Assembly: GCA_029204225.1 (NCBI GenBank)
Contig: CM055111.1
Coordinates: 8,754,864-8,818,863 of the forward strand
Direction: 5' to 3'
DNA: 64,000 bases
Origin: Diphasiastrum complanatum
Lineage: Eukaryota > Streptophyta > Lycopodiopsida > Lycopodiales > Lycopodiaceae
Positions 10,693 to 20,720 of this stretch are shown piece by piece (within the stretch, counting starts at the first letter, position 1; each line of letters opens with the position of its first letter). Both the position numbers and the translations under genes were made by a program. The notes beneath the pieces were generated by a model, which ran no database searches, had not been told where the DNA came from, and was given only the letters and a program-made list of their open reading frames with translations.

Positions 10693-12498
10693 ATATGAAG
10701 TGGTCATAAGTTCCTTGTGTATAAACAAATTCTCCTTGTTAAAGAATTTACAAAACCATTATGTACTTTTTATTGAGGCCACATGGAGATGAGGCACCAT
10801 GATTGCTATCCATTTTTTGAGTTGCTTTAGTATAACATTTCGAACAAAACCAAGTAAACAACCGTTCAGTAGAAGAACACACACTGCATTTAAAAACATT
10901 ACCAGCCTAAAACAGAGCTGAACACATCCGATCACGCGTCACATTAATTCTAGTAAGATCATAGCAAGTGCCAAAAAACACACGAGACAGGGCGAGGAAT
11001 ACAATTATTCCAGTGTGAGAAAAAACGGGCGACTGACTCTAGCATGGGAGTCCTTGCAGGTGTCTAGGAGTCTAGTGCAGGCCTAAACCACGCTACTGGC
11101 GGATGCTTGCATGAAGCTCTAAACTTAAACCTTAAAAAACATGGAATTAGGGCAAGAAAATTGAAATTTGTGCTACGGATGTAGACGGGCAAAACGGAGG
11201 TCACAGGAGTCTCTACGGGCATGTGGAAATGCATTCTAGGCTCAGACATCACCTGAATCGGTTGCCCAGAAGTCATTTTTTGAAAATGGCAAAAGAAAAA
11301 CAAGCATTTGGATTGTGGTGTTCAAATCTCGTAAGGCGTGCCGTAATGGTTGAAACTGACCTCGTAGGAATTACCGTGGGCATGAAGAAAGATGGTCTAG
11401 AGCCAAACTACGCTTGATTTGGTTCCCTACAGCTCAATGTCAACACTTGCAAAAAAACAAGCCTACACTTACCAAAAATTGAAAACTGATCAATCCGATC
11501 TGCGCGAAGCTCAAATCTCCCTGGCACCATGCACACCACCTCCATATCGCCGAGTAGATGCCTTCCGACTATGCACACGCCTCGATTGGACACCCATATG
11601 AAGTGGTCATAAGTTCCTTGTGTATAAACAAATTCTCCTTGTTAAAGAATTTACAAAACCATTATGTACTTTTTATTGAGGCCACATGGAGATGAGGCAC
11701 CATGATTGCTGTCCATTTTTTGAGTTGCTTTAGTATAACATTTCGAACAAAACCAAGCAAACAACCGTTCAGTAGAAGAACACACACTGCATTTAAAAAC
11801 ATTACCAGCCTAAAATAGAGCTGAACACATCCGATCACGCGTCACATTGATTCTAGTAAGATCATAGCAAGTGCCAAAAAACACACGAGACAGGGCGAGG
11901 GATACAATTATTCCAGTGTGAGCAAAAACGGGCGACTGACTCTAGCATGGGAGTCCTTGCAGGCGTCTAGGAGTCTAGTGCAGGCCTAAACCACGCTACT
12001 GGCGGATGCTTGCATGAAGCTCTAACCTTAAACCTTAAAAAACATGGAATTAGGGCAAGAAAATTGAAATTTGTGCTACGGATGTAGACGGGCAAAACGG
12101 AGGTCACAGGAGTCTCTACGGGCATGTGGAAATGCATTCTAGGCTCAGACATCACCTGAATCGGTTGCCCAGAAGTCATTTTTTGAAAATGGCAAAAAAA
12201 AAACAAGCATTTGGATTGTGGTGTTCAAATCTCGTAAGGCGTGTCGTAATGGTTGAAACTGACCCCGTAGGAATTACCGTGGGCATGAAGAAAGATGGTC
12301 TAGAGCCAAACTACGCTTGATTTGGTTCCCTACAGCTCAATGTCAACACTTGCAAAAAAACAAGCCTACACTTACCAAAAATTGAAAACTGATCAATCCG
12401 ATCTGCGCGAAGCTCAAATCTCCCTGGCACCATGCACACCACCTCCATATCGCCGAGTAGATGCCTTCCGACTATGCACACGTCTCGATTGGACACCC
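10693..12498. repeat. 903 bp tandem duplication, two copies
   Basis: Positions 10693-11595 and 11596-12498 are the same 903 bp sequence side by side with no gap. I count about a dozen differences, nearly all C/T or G/A transitions. The next bases after copy 2 (ATA) again match the unit start briefly. The unit has no recognised coding content: short ORFs on both strands are duplicated with it but resemble no family I know. It is richer in GC and CpG than the flanks. The near identity and exact period point to a recent unequal-exchange or replication-slippage event. Confidence 0.95.
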
Positions 12499-13773
12499 AT
12501 AGCTCAAAACAAAAAAAATTACCTCCTCCACGGCTGGCACGATTCTGGCCGTGAAGAGGTGCAAAAGTTTTTTAATATACCTTTTTTCTTAAATGCGATT
12601 TTGGAATGCGATTATGGGAGGAGAAACACGTTTCTCAGAAATGCGGTTTCTGAAACGTCCCCTCCCAGAATGGCAATTCTGTGCAACTATGGTTAAAACT
12701 AGTTTTATATTGTTATAAATTTTATTTTTCTTGAGATTTGACATACAAGACAAAATCACGAAATAAGAAATAGTACATCTTATTATTAAACAAGTAATTT
12801 GACAAGTTTTTTAAGATTTTATGACATAATATTATGTCAAATTGGTGATGTCATAAAGCATTTAGTTTATTAATAATCTAGGTGTCATAGATTTGATATA
12901 ATTTGATGACATAATTATATGGTCAAATAGAAAAATTTTGCTTTTGTCATGTGGCCCCTTAAATGGTTGCATGGGGTCATTTAGATTCATGATCAAAAGC
13001 ATTTATGCTATATTGAGGACCTTAGTGGTATGTGACCTATATGATATATCTTTTTAACTGTTGGTGTGTGACCTATATAACCTTATATGAAATCATAGTA
13101 ATTAGTTGAGATATCATTTAGCATTGTAATAAAGATGTTGATCAATGGTGTGCTATCTAATATATGATTGATTGACATTGTCCGATTGCTCGTCTTTTCT
13201 TTTCGATTCGAGGAACATCATCTTGCATACAAAGCAACCATAGATAGAAAGGGCGAATGCATATTGCTCGTCATGAGATACCATGGCACACTAGGCCAAT
13301 CCAAAGAGATTTATCCCTAACTAACTCGAGCCAAGTATTAATTAATCAAATGAGTGATTGAGTGGGCAATGAATCAATTGAGTATATGACTGATTGTTTG
13401 ATTTTGATCATTCCATCTTGAAAGAAAGATTGAGTGAGATCATCACTCATCTTGGACAAGAGTTCAAATTGAAAGCTTCGAACATTGACTACTATGTGGT
13501 CTTTAAATTAGTTGAGATAGGCCTGCACACACTATCTACTGATGTCTAACATTTGTCAGTATGGACCTCATTTTAATTGCTCGTCATGTGTTGCCCCACC
13601 CAAGCAATTTTCTTGATAGCAATGTTACTAGAATATTAGATTTACATTAAGCATAACTAGAATATACATGGATTAGATGTTGGCATGTCTTCAACAAATT
13701 TTATTATATTTGTTCAGTACATACGGTATCATAATGATTACTTATGATGTGGTATAGAGTAGCTGGCTAAAGT
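12499..13773. other. Intergenic, AT-rich
   Basis: A short imperfect inverted sequence lies at about 12519-12560 (CACGGC/GCCGTG arms inside CCTC/GAGG). Otherwise no gene, repeat or regulatory signal is recognised. Confidence 0.4.
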
Positions 13774-14406
13774 GTGTTTCTGTCATCGACGATGTCATCA
13801 TCATCAGATAGCGATTCATCTCATGATCGCAACAACATGTATATATTGTTATTGATATTGACATCAATTGCACTTTATTTGTTATTTGAATATGAGTGTA
13901 TAATCTTTCTTGCAAATTTATTCTTACAAAAACATATGATTGGAATTATGAATTCTAGGGAAATTATCGTACCTCCACATGATTTAGAGAAAGAAAAAAG
14001 AATTGAGCTCTATCACAGAAAAAAGGAGCAAGCGAGACTAAAGTACAATGAACAACTATTGGTTGGTTTATCTTCAAGCTCTTCCATCAGTCGACGTAGA
14101 CCGCCTATTGATCCATCACATGTATGTATATTGATTTATGTCATAATTTTTTTATTTGCAATAGTGATGTACTCCGATTTGGTTGAGGATTGTGATATAG
14201 TATATTGCTCTATGGAAAGCCAAGACACCACTCCATCACAAATGAAGGTTGCAAATGCACTAAATGCACAAAGACTATTTTGTCAATTTTTGTCACATGT
14301 TACAATTCGTCACATGTTAGAATTTGTCAATTTTCACTTGAATGACATTGAAAGAATTTGTGCAATTTGCAATTGGATTATTGGACCAGTTTCAACCAGA
14401 ATATGA
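13774..14406 (+). CDS. Unknown 210-residue ORF with two hydrophobic segments
   Basis: The ORF starts with a Ser/Asp-rich stretch, then a hydrophobic segment (YILLLILTSIALYLLF, about residues 23-38), a charged middle (KEKRIELYHRKKEQARLKYNE), a Ser run, and a second hydrophobic segment (VCILIYVIIFLFAIVMY). I do not recognise it. Its end overlaps, in another frame, a CACTA-like Cys motif, so part of it may be a frameshifted transposon protein and not a host gene. TTG (13771) or an internal ATG could be the start; no promoter evidence is seen. Confidence 0.25.
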   Translation: MFLSSTMSSSSDSDSSHDRNNMYILLLILTSIALYLLFEYECIIFLANLFLQKHMIGIMNSREIIVPPHDLEKEKRIELYHRKKEQARLKYNEQLLVGLSSSSSISRRRPPIDPSHVCILIYVIIFLFAIVMYSDLVEDCDIVYCSMESQDTTPSQMKVANALNAQRLFCQFLSHVTIRHMLEFVNFHLNDIERICAICNWIIGPVSTRI

Positions 14407-14739
14407 TGAGAGGATACCATGTACATGCACACAATGCAAAGGCCTTAGGATTCGGACAAGGAGGATTGTGAACGATCTTATTTGGGGCAACGAGAGGAAA
14501 TGTTTATCAAGCATTGTTTCAACCTTAACTATGAGATTGAGCTACCTAGAGATGTAGTAAATCGTCAAACCATACTTGAAGCACCCACTTCCATAGATGT
14601 TGAGAATATAAATTCTAATAGTCAAGATGATGAAATAATTTTTGAAAGTGAGAGTGATGATGAAAATTATCTAAGAGGAGATGAATTGCAAGATGCTGTC
14701 ACTGATAAAATTGATTCTTTAATTTTGAATAAAAATTGA
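14342..14739 (+). pseudogene. CACTA (En/Spm)-like transposase-associated fragment
   Basis: The frame from 14342 reads LKEFVQFAIGLLDQF, then RIPCTCTQCKGLRIRTRR and IVNDLIWG. The order GV.EF..FA, CPC..C and HL...G is characteristic of the transposase-associated domain at the start of plant CACTA TNP2-type proteins. A frame change near 14485 leads into an ORF to 14739 ending in an acidic stretch (DDEIIFESESDDENYLRGDE). The catalytic transposase core and CACTA terminal repeats are not seen. Assignment rests on short motifs, so it is tentative. Confidence 0.4.
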
Positions 14740-14949
14740 GTATTGCAATTCTGAATGAAATTGATTCTTGCATTGCTTTCAAATGATTGTTATTTAGCCA
14801 AAATAGGATCTCATTTATGGTCAAGTAAGTGAAAAGAATAGACATAGTTTGATTTCAATCCCATTTTTTTGGAAATAATGTCGATGAAGGTAGATGTACG
14901 GCTTCATGTTCTCAGAAAATTCTCTTTTTTTAACAAATGTTGCAAAGGC
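14740..14949. other. Spacer
   Basis: AT-rich, no recognised feature. Confidence 0.4.
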
Positions 14950-15385
14950 AGTAAATCACTAAAAGCATGTGAGTTAATGAAATCACCACCACAAACTATA
15001 ACAAAACCAAGTGTTTCATTATGGTCAATCCCCTTGAATTGAGCATATCCCTTGGCAACTAGTCTTGTTTTATAATTGTTCACACTACCATCTTGATTAA
15101 GCTTGATCTTAAAGACCCATTTGCAAACAGTAACATTTTGTATATTTGATGGAGGATCAATAATTTTAGAAGTATCTCAAACAATGCATCATATACTCAC
15201 TCTTCATTGCATCAAATTACTCTTTTGTTGCTGCAGTTTCATTCACACTTGAAGGAACATCATCAAACTTAAGGTAGTAATAAGGGCAATAAAAATTAAA
15301 CAATCATCAACTTGTAATTGCTTCTCTCTTCCTTGTATTTGAGTCTTGATGGTTGCATTTGGGCTTTGATACCATGTTAAAATCA
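14950..15385 (-). pseudogene. Antisense copia RT fragment with primer-site relic
   Basis: On the minus strand about 15130-15020 reads [18 protein letters not shown] and then [14 protein letters not shown], the conserved N-terminal block of copia reverse transcriptase (RVT_2). Further upstream on that strand the sequence is degenerate. GCTTTGATACCATG at about 15366-15379 is the reverse complement of a TGGTATCAAAGC primer site, so RT and primer site lie unusually close; most of gag and integrase must have been deleted. Confidence 0.65.
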
Positions 15386-15949
15386 GAGGTTATGGACCTC
15401 ATTTGGATACTTAAACATTGAAAAAGCATCAAAGGTTTCACTTATATCTAATAGATAGAAAACTAGCACACAATTCAACCTATTTTGTATCTAATTGGCA
15501 AGAACTTTTGAACACCACAATAAAACTATAAATAATTGATCTTCACATCCCGTCACACACGTGGAAAGTATAGTACTTTGTTCAGATTCAGATCATATCA
15601 CATTCATCATTCATCAATTCCTCATTAAAGAGCAAACTTGCCAAAATCACCATCTCTTGATAATCTCTCAATGTACAAAATGGGCTCCCAATCCATATCA
15701 AATGATCTCGGATATGAGATTAGGTAGAGTGCCATTAGGGTAGACCCTAAACCCCTGGCTATCAAAGCCTTAGATCATGCATAATTACCCTCTTGATATA
15801 ATCACTTCAGAAAAATATTTATTTAACTAATTCCATTTCATTATCAACATTTAGAAAAAAATATACATAACCTCATCATAATATAATTCACTTTAGAAAT
15901 ATCTTTATTTAACTAGTTTCATGTCATTATTAACATGCAAAAAAAAAAA
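15386..15949. other. Intergenic, possible antisense LTR
   Basis: The sequence lies where the 5' LTR of the antisense copia relic would be expected (immediately after the primer-site relic). No second LTR was found to confirm it. Confidence 0.3.
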
Positions 15950-16245
15950 AAAACCACGTGGATAATCCACGCTGAAGATATCCACGCGTGGATATCTTTA
16001 ACGTCCGGTCCGGTCCAGTGAAGTTGTTGTACAAACTGAAATTTGCGTAAATAATCCACGCGAAAATTGCCTTCCGACGCCGCCAAGCTTCCCTCCCAAA
16101 CAGTTGCCGAAATTTTCAAAATTCAATTTGGCGTGGATAATCCACGCGCATAAAATTTTTGGCGCCGTGTCAGGAACACCGATGGACTGGCCGGAGGCGT
16201 GTTCAAATTTTTTTTGGCGTGGATGTTTCACGTAAACAAAATTTT
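15950..16245. repeat. Cluster of CCACGTGG / GTGGATAATCCAC palindromes
   Basis: After an A14 run there is CCACGTGG, GTGGATAATCCAC (6 bp arms around a central A), a perfect 24 bp palindrome at 15975-15998 centred on CCACGCGTGG, CGGTCCGGTCC, then GCGTGGATAATCCACGC (8 bp arms) at about 16131 and further half-sites at about 16050 and 16220. GC content is higher than the flanks. CACGTG is the plant G-box core. Whether this is a regulatory array, a foldback element end or the 5' region of the Penelope-like element that follows is unknown. Confidence 0.6.
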
Positions 16246-16334
16246 GGAAAATAGACTAAGTATTAGGTGTCACATGGATACTCAGCATGGATAGACACAG
16301 ACTTTTATAGTTGTGAAAAATTTGGAATCATCTA

Positions 16335-18255
16335 GTGGTTGCTTGGAAATATGTTATAACTATAGGAAAAAAGGCCGTTAATTATGCTGATATTGGTAGG
16401 AATCTTTTAGAAAAGAAAAAGTTGTCTATCCTTAATAGCCCTTGTTCTTGTGGTGACTCCTTTTATTCGAAGTTTTGTGATCATTCTTTAGGTCATATTG
16501 TTACTGCAGATACATCAATCCTTCCCTCATCATTTTTGAAAGAGTCATTTTCTAAAGGCACTAAATTTCGTCCTCCTCTTTCAGTAGATGCTTGCTTGTT
16601 AAAATCTATAACTATGAGTATTAATAAGTTCATTTACCATATTGAAGAATCTTTTGGAGTCCATGGTTTGTTATCAGAATGGAAAACTAAAGTTCTAAAT
16701 TATGTAACTTTGAGTTTGAAAAAAGCCTTCATCTGTCCCATCTTCTAATATTGATACTTCATTTTCTAATGAGGAAGTTATTCTTCGTAAGTTTCATAGA
16801 CGTTTTATCATTTCGTATGTGAATAAATGCTCAAACAATTTTGTATTTGTTTGCAAGAAATTCTATTTGGAATCGTTATTAAATGAAGTCCATTCTCCAG
16901 TAGAAACATATAACGCTTGTTCTCTTTCAACTATGAGTGTAATAAAATATCATCAAGATTTTTGTCATTCTTATAACTTCAATTGTTACCCAAATCTTCC
17001 TTTTCTTTGTGTTGCATGGAAATTTCATAAAGTTCCTAAACGGCCTAGGTTTATTGCAGCAGCCTATAGAACTACATTGACTGACCTTTCTAAGTGGCTA
17101 AGTAGTTGCTTCAAAGCGTTGCTTCCTTCTATTAGTGAGCTTTGGATAAACTTACTTAAGGATGCAGATGTTCTTGTTAGTTGTAATTGGATTTTAAACG
17201 ATTCTGTAGGTATTATAGAAGTAATAAAGTTTTTATACTCCTCTCATACTTTAGAAGAAAAGACCCAATGTATGCTTCTTCAAACCTATGACTTCACAAC
17301 ACTCTACACTAAAATCAATTTGGAAGATTTGAAGTTCCGTGTTAACAAGCTAATTCGAAATGTTTTTAGCAATAAACTAAAGGACACTCGATGCAAAGCT
17401 TTAAAAGTTGAAAAGAGTGCTTTGCATTTTGAGTTTTGTTGGCTTAAGAACAAAAATCAAGATGTCGATTCAAAGAAGAAAAGAGTTACTAAAATAGTTG
17501 ATGTTGAAGATGCTTGTTCTTGGCTGCACATTCTCTTGGATAACTTGCATATTTCTCTAGGTGATTCGCTTTTTCAACAAACAATAGGTATTCCCATGGG
17601 TACTAATTGTGTTGTTCATCTAGCTAACTTTTATCTTTTCTCTTATGAATTTAAATTTATGCAAACATTAATTTCTTGTGGTGCTTGTCCCATCTTATTG
17701 CATAAATTAACTCATGTTAGAAGATATATTGATAGCTTATTTGTTCCTGATCTTCCTAATTTTGGTAGTTTTTTATATACAGACCCTAACATTTTTGGTG
17801 GAGGAATCTATCCTAAGGACTCATGTAAACTTAATCGTACAACTAGTGATGATAACTGCAATTTTTTAGACCTTTCTGTAAGCCATGGTAGGTCCGGTTT
17901 ATTGGTTGATATTTTTGATAAAAGGCTGCAACTAGAATATATTAACTTGAACATAATTTGCATGCCTCATATTTCTTCAAATATTTAAGATTCTGTTAAA
18001 TATGGAGTGATCACTTCTCAATTCTATAGGTTTTCTTGTCTTTGTACTAGTAGAGATGCATTTGTAGACCATTCAAGCAATCTAATCACTTTGTTACTCC
18101 ATAAGGATTACTCGTTTAAGAAAATCATGAGAAAAGTTCGAACTGTTTTAGACTCTTTTGGTTTTATCTTTGGTGTTTCAACTTATGGTATGTTTAAGAT
18201 GACTAATCATAGAATCCAGAAAAGTGGGGAGCTAAGGAGCCTGCTTTGTTTCTAG
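16335..18255 (+). mobile_element. Penelope-like retroelement, RT-type ORF, endonuclease-less and broken
   Basis: Three adjacent frames form one protein: 16335-16748, about 16743-17988, and 18007-18255, separated by a frameshift near 16730 and a TAA at 17986. The N-terminal part has a Cys-rich block (CSCGDSFYSKFCDH), then LGHIVTADTSIL and SKGTKFRPPL. The RT has FCVAWKFHKVPKRPRFIA, TYDFTTLYTKI (motif A), GIPMGTNCVVHLANFYLF (motif B) and RRYIDS (motif C). The GIPMGT/ANFYLF and 'HG/LGHIVT' blocks are typical of Penelope-like RTs and unlike LTR or LINE RTs. The second catalytic Asp of YIDD is Ser. No GIY-YIG endonuclease follows in the 470 bases after 18255, so this is an endonuclease-lacking type or a truncated copy. 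Confidence 0.75.
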
Positions 18256-18725
18256 TATTTTGTTTTTGTTTTAGTAACTCGTATACACATTATAATCCTA
18301 GTTCGTATTTATTTTCGTTTTATGTTTTGTTTTTATTTATTTTTTAATTAGATTTAATTTATAAGTTTTATTTTTGAATCTCGTTTTATTTAAATTTATT
18401 ATTTTTTCTTTCTTCTTACTGATTGTCTTTTGCTTCTTAGTCAACAGTGGGTCTACCCAAAAGAACCCGGATTCTTTCGAAACCTAGTTAGAAACTTATG
18501 CTTGGGTACTGATGAGAAATAAGCAATGCTATTTGGCTAAGATTTTTTGTTTATTGAATTTTTTATTTTTGTTTTGACTTAGATCCTTTGACTTTTTGAG
18601 TTGCTCGTATATTGTTTCTAAGGTTTACCTTATGACATCACTGACTTCTCTATATAAATTTGTGAAATTGGATATATTCTAGTTTCACAAATAGATATAA
18701 AGGGGTTGGTGCTCCAAAAGGCCTA
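18256..18725. other. T-rich spacer after the Penelope-like ORF
   Basis: Long T-rich runs, possibly the 3' untranslated part of the retroelement. GTGAAA...TTTCAC arms at about 18661-18688 form a small hairpin. No coding content. Confidence 0.4.
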
Positions 18726-20060
18726 ATGCCCAAGGAGTTAACGCCCTATGTTGTCGCCATACCAAGAGAGCAAAAAGAGAGAATCTATGCTTTGGATGCT
18801 TGGGACAACATCAGTGGAAGGAATGTCCAAGTGGAAGAAATCTCGCAAGAAGCTAACCTTGATGTTCTTCATTTGATGAATGTTTCTGTGGTGCGGAAGG
18901 TGGACACGGCTCCTCCAATGATGTTATCGAAAGTGGCGCATCATGAGTATCAATTTCCTGACACTTTGTTGATAGTTATGCGTGGAAAGCTTTGTGGGTA
19001 GAAGTATTTTAGTTCTATTTGACACTGGGTCCTCGCATAATGTCATAAATTCAACTTTTGTTCAGAAGTTAAAAGCGAGCACACAACCATCCAAGTACCA
19101 GTACACAGTCGAGATGGTTGATGGAAAGGGTACAGAGATTTGGGACATGAGGGTTGTGAGTATGCCTTTAACTATTCGGAGTTCTTCTGAGGAGTTGGAT
19201 TTTGAGATAACTCGTTTGGCGCACTTTGATGTCGTTTTGGGGATGTGTTGGCATGCGATGCGGAATCCTTACATAGCCTGGGATACTCATGTGTATGAGT
19301 TTCAACATGGTGGTAAGCTTCATTCCATTCGTGGTGAGCGGGATGTGCCTCCAGGACCATTGGTCTTAGCTACGCAGTTGTGTAAGGTAAGTTGTGAAGG
19401 TATGTATGCTTGTTTTCTACTGGATATGACTACTAGTACTAGTGAGAGTAGCATGTGGTAGGTACAAGACAATACTTCAGCTAACCTAGACCGTGAAATT
19501 AGGAGTGAGTTTGCAGATGTGTTTATTGATGATTTGCCATTTGCATTACCACCTAATAGGAATGTTGAACATAAGATTGGGCTTATTCCCGGATCTTGTC
19601 TTGTAAATAGACCACGTTATAGAATGAGTTCGAGAGAGGAAGAGTAGGTGATGAAGATGCTAGAGGACTATCTTGCACATGGGCAGATTAGGCCTAGCCT
19701 CTCACCTTTTGCCTCGTCGATCATTCTAGTAAAAAAGAAGGACAGATCTTGGCGTATGTGTGTGGATATCGAGGCATTAATAAGATAACTATTAAGCATT
19801 GATATCATATGCCACATAGAGATGATTTGCTTGATGCCCTTTATGGTGCTACTGTATTTAGTAAGATAGACTTGAAGAGTGGGTATCATCAGGTTAGAGT
19901 TCGTTAAGAGGATGTTCATAAAACTGCCTTCCGAACTCGGTTTGGTCACTATGAGTATCTTGTGATGCCATGATCTTTTGTTTAACTAACACCCCAGCTG
20001 CATTTATGATGTTGATGAATGATGTACTCAGACCGTATGTGGGTAAGTTTGTTGTAAAGA
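18726..20060 (+). pseudogene. Ty3/gypsy pol relic A (protease and N-terminal RT)
   Basis: Frames starting at 18726 and 18982 give the end of gag and an aspartic protease with LFDTGSSHNVI (catalytic D-T-G) and the flap/dimer region FEITRLAHFDVVLGMCW. Downstream, broken by stops, are the linker to RT (HKIGLIPGSCLVNRPRYRMS), [28 protein letters not shown] and FRTRFGHYEYLVMP. The sequence is lost before the catalytic YVDD/FIDD motif, at about 20060. Several stops and frameshifts make it non-functional. No LTRs were identified. Confidence 0.8.
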
Positions 20061-20720
20061 AATTCCAGTGGTGAGCACTCAAGTCTACAGCAGCATCTAT
20101 GCAAAAAGAAGCATCCATCACAAGAGAAATCAGATCTCAACAAAATCTGATTTTTGGAGGGCGCCAGGATCTGTTTTCAGGAAGTTGACAGTAGGCAATC
20201 CAAATGTGATCAGATTTGGATTATATTCTGAGGATAGAATCTACAGTTACTTGCTAGAGGATACAACAGATTTCACCTTGAAATCTGTTGTAGTTTTTAA
20301 GATATTCACACTTCAAGTCAAAATTTTGATTTTCTGGCTAGAATTAACCTTCTAGAGTTAAAGACGTTACAAATTCAAACGGTGGCAGATTTTCCAAAAG
20401 TTGGACTTGGGCAAGCTAATATACAATAGGGCGCTCTAAGAGGAACAAATATCATAGCGATTGGTGGCCGAAAACGGTGTTCGTGATCATCCGAAGTTTG
20501 GTCAAATTTTTTGATTTTCTTAGAAAAAAGTCGAAAATTGTCAGATCAAATTTGCATGTTGTGACGGCCCAACCACCTGCATTTCCAAACTCTCTTGCTT
20601 TTGTTTTGCATGTCAATGCATGTGGTTATACACTCCTTACATGTGCTAGTAAATCAATTTTTTTGGGCGTTATTAAACACTATTGTCTCTGTTCTATTAC
20701 GCATGCTTAGTTTTATAGAC
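20061..20720. other. Spacer with a perfect 14 bp hairpin
   Basis: It lies between two gypsy relics and is probably the leader/LTR of the second. A perfect inverted repeat with 14 bp arms (TACAACAGATTTCA) and a 3-base loop occupies 20262-20292. It lacks a T run, and this is a eukaryotic genome, so it is not a rho-independent terminator. Confidence 0.5.

Noticed and set aside
10693-12498. LTR pair of a retrotransposon
   Set aside because: The two 903 bp copies are directly adjacent with no internal region, primer site or polypurine tract, so they are a tandem duplication.
20262-20292. Rho-independent terminator
   Set aside because: The stem has no T run and the genome is eukaryotic.
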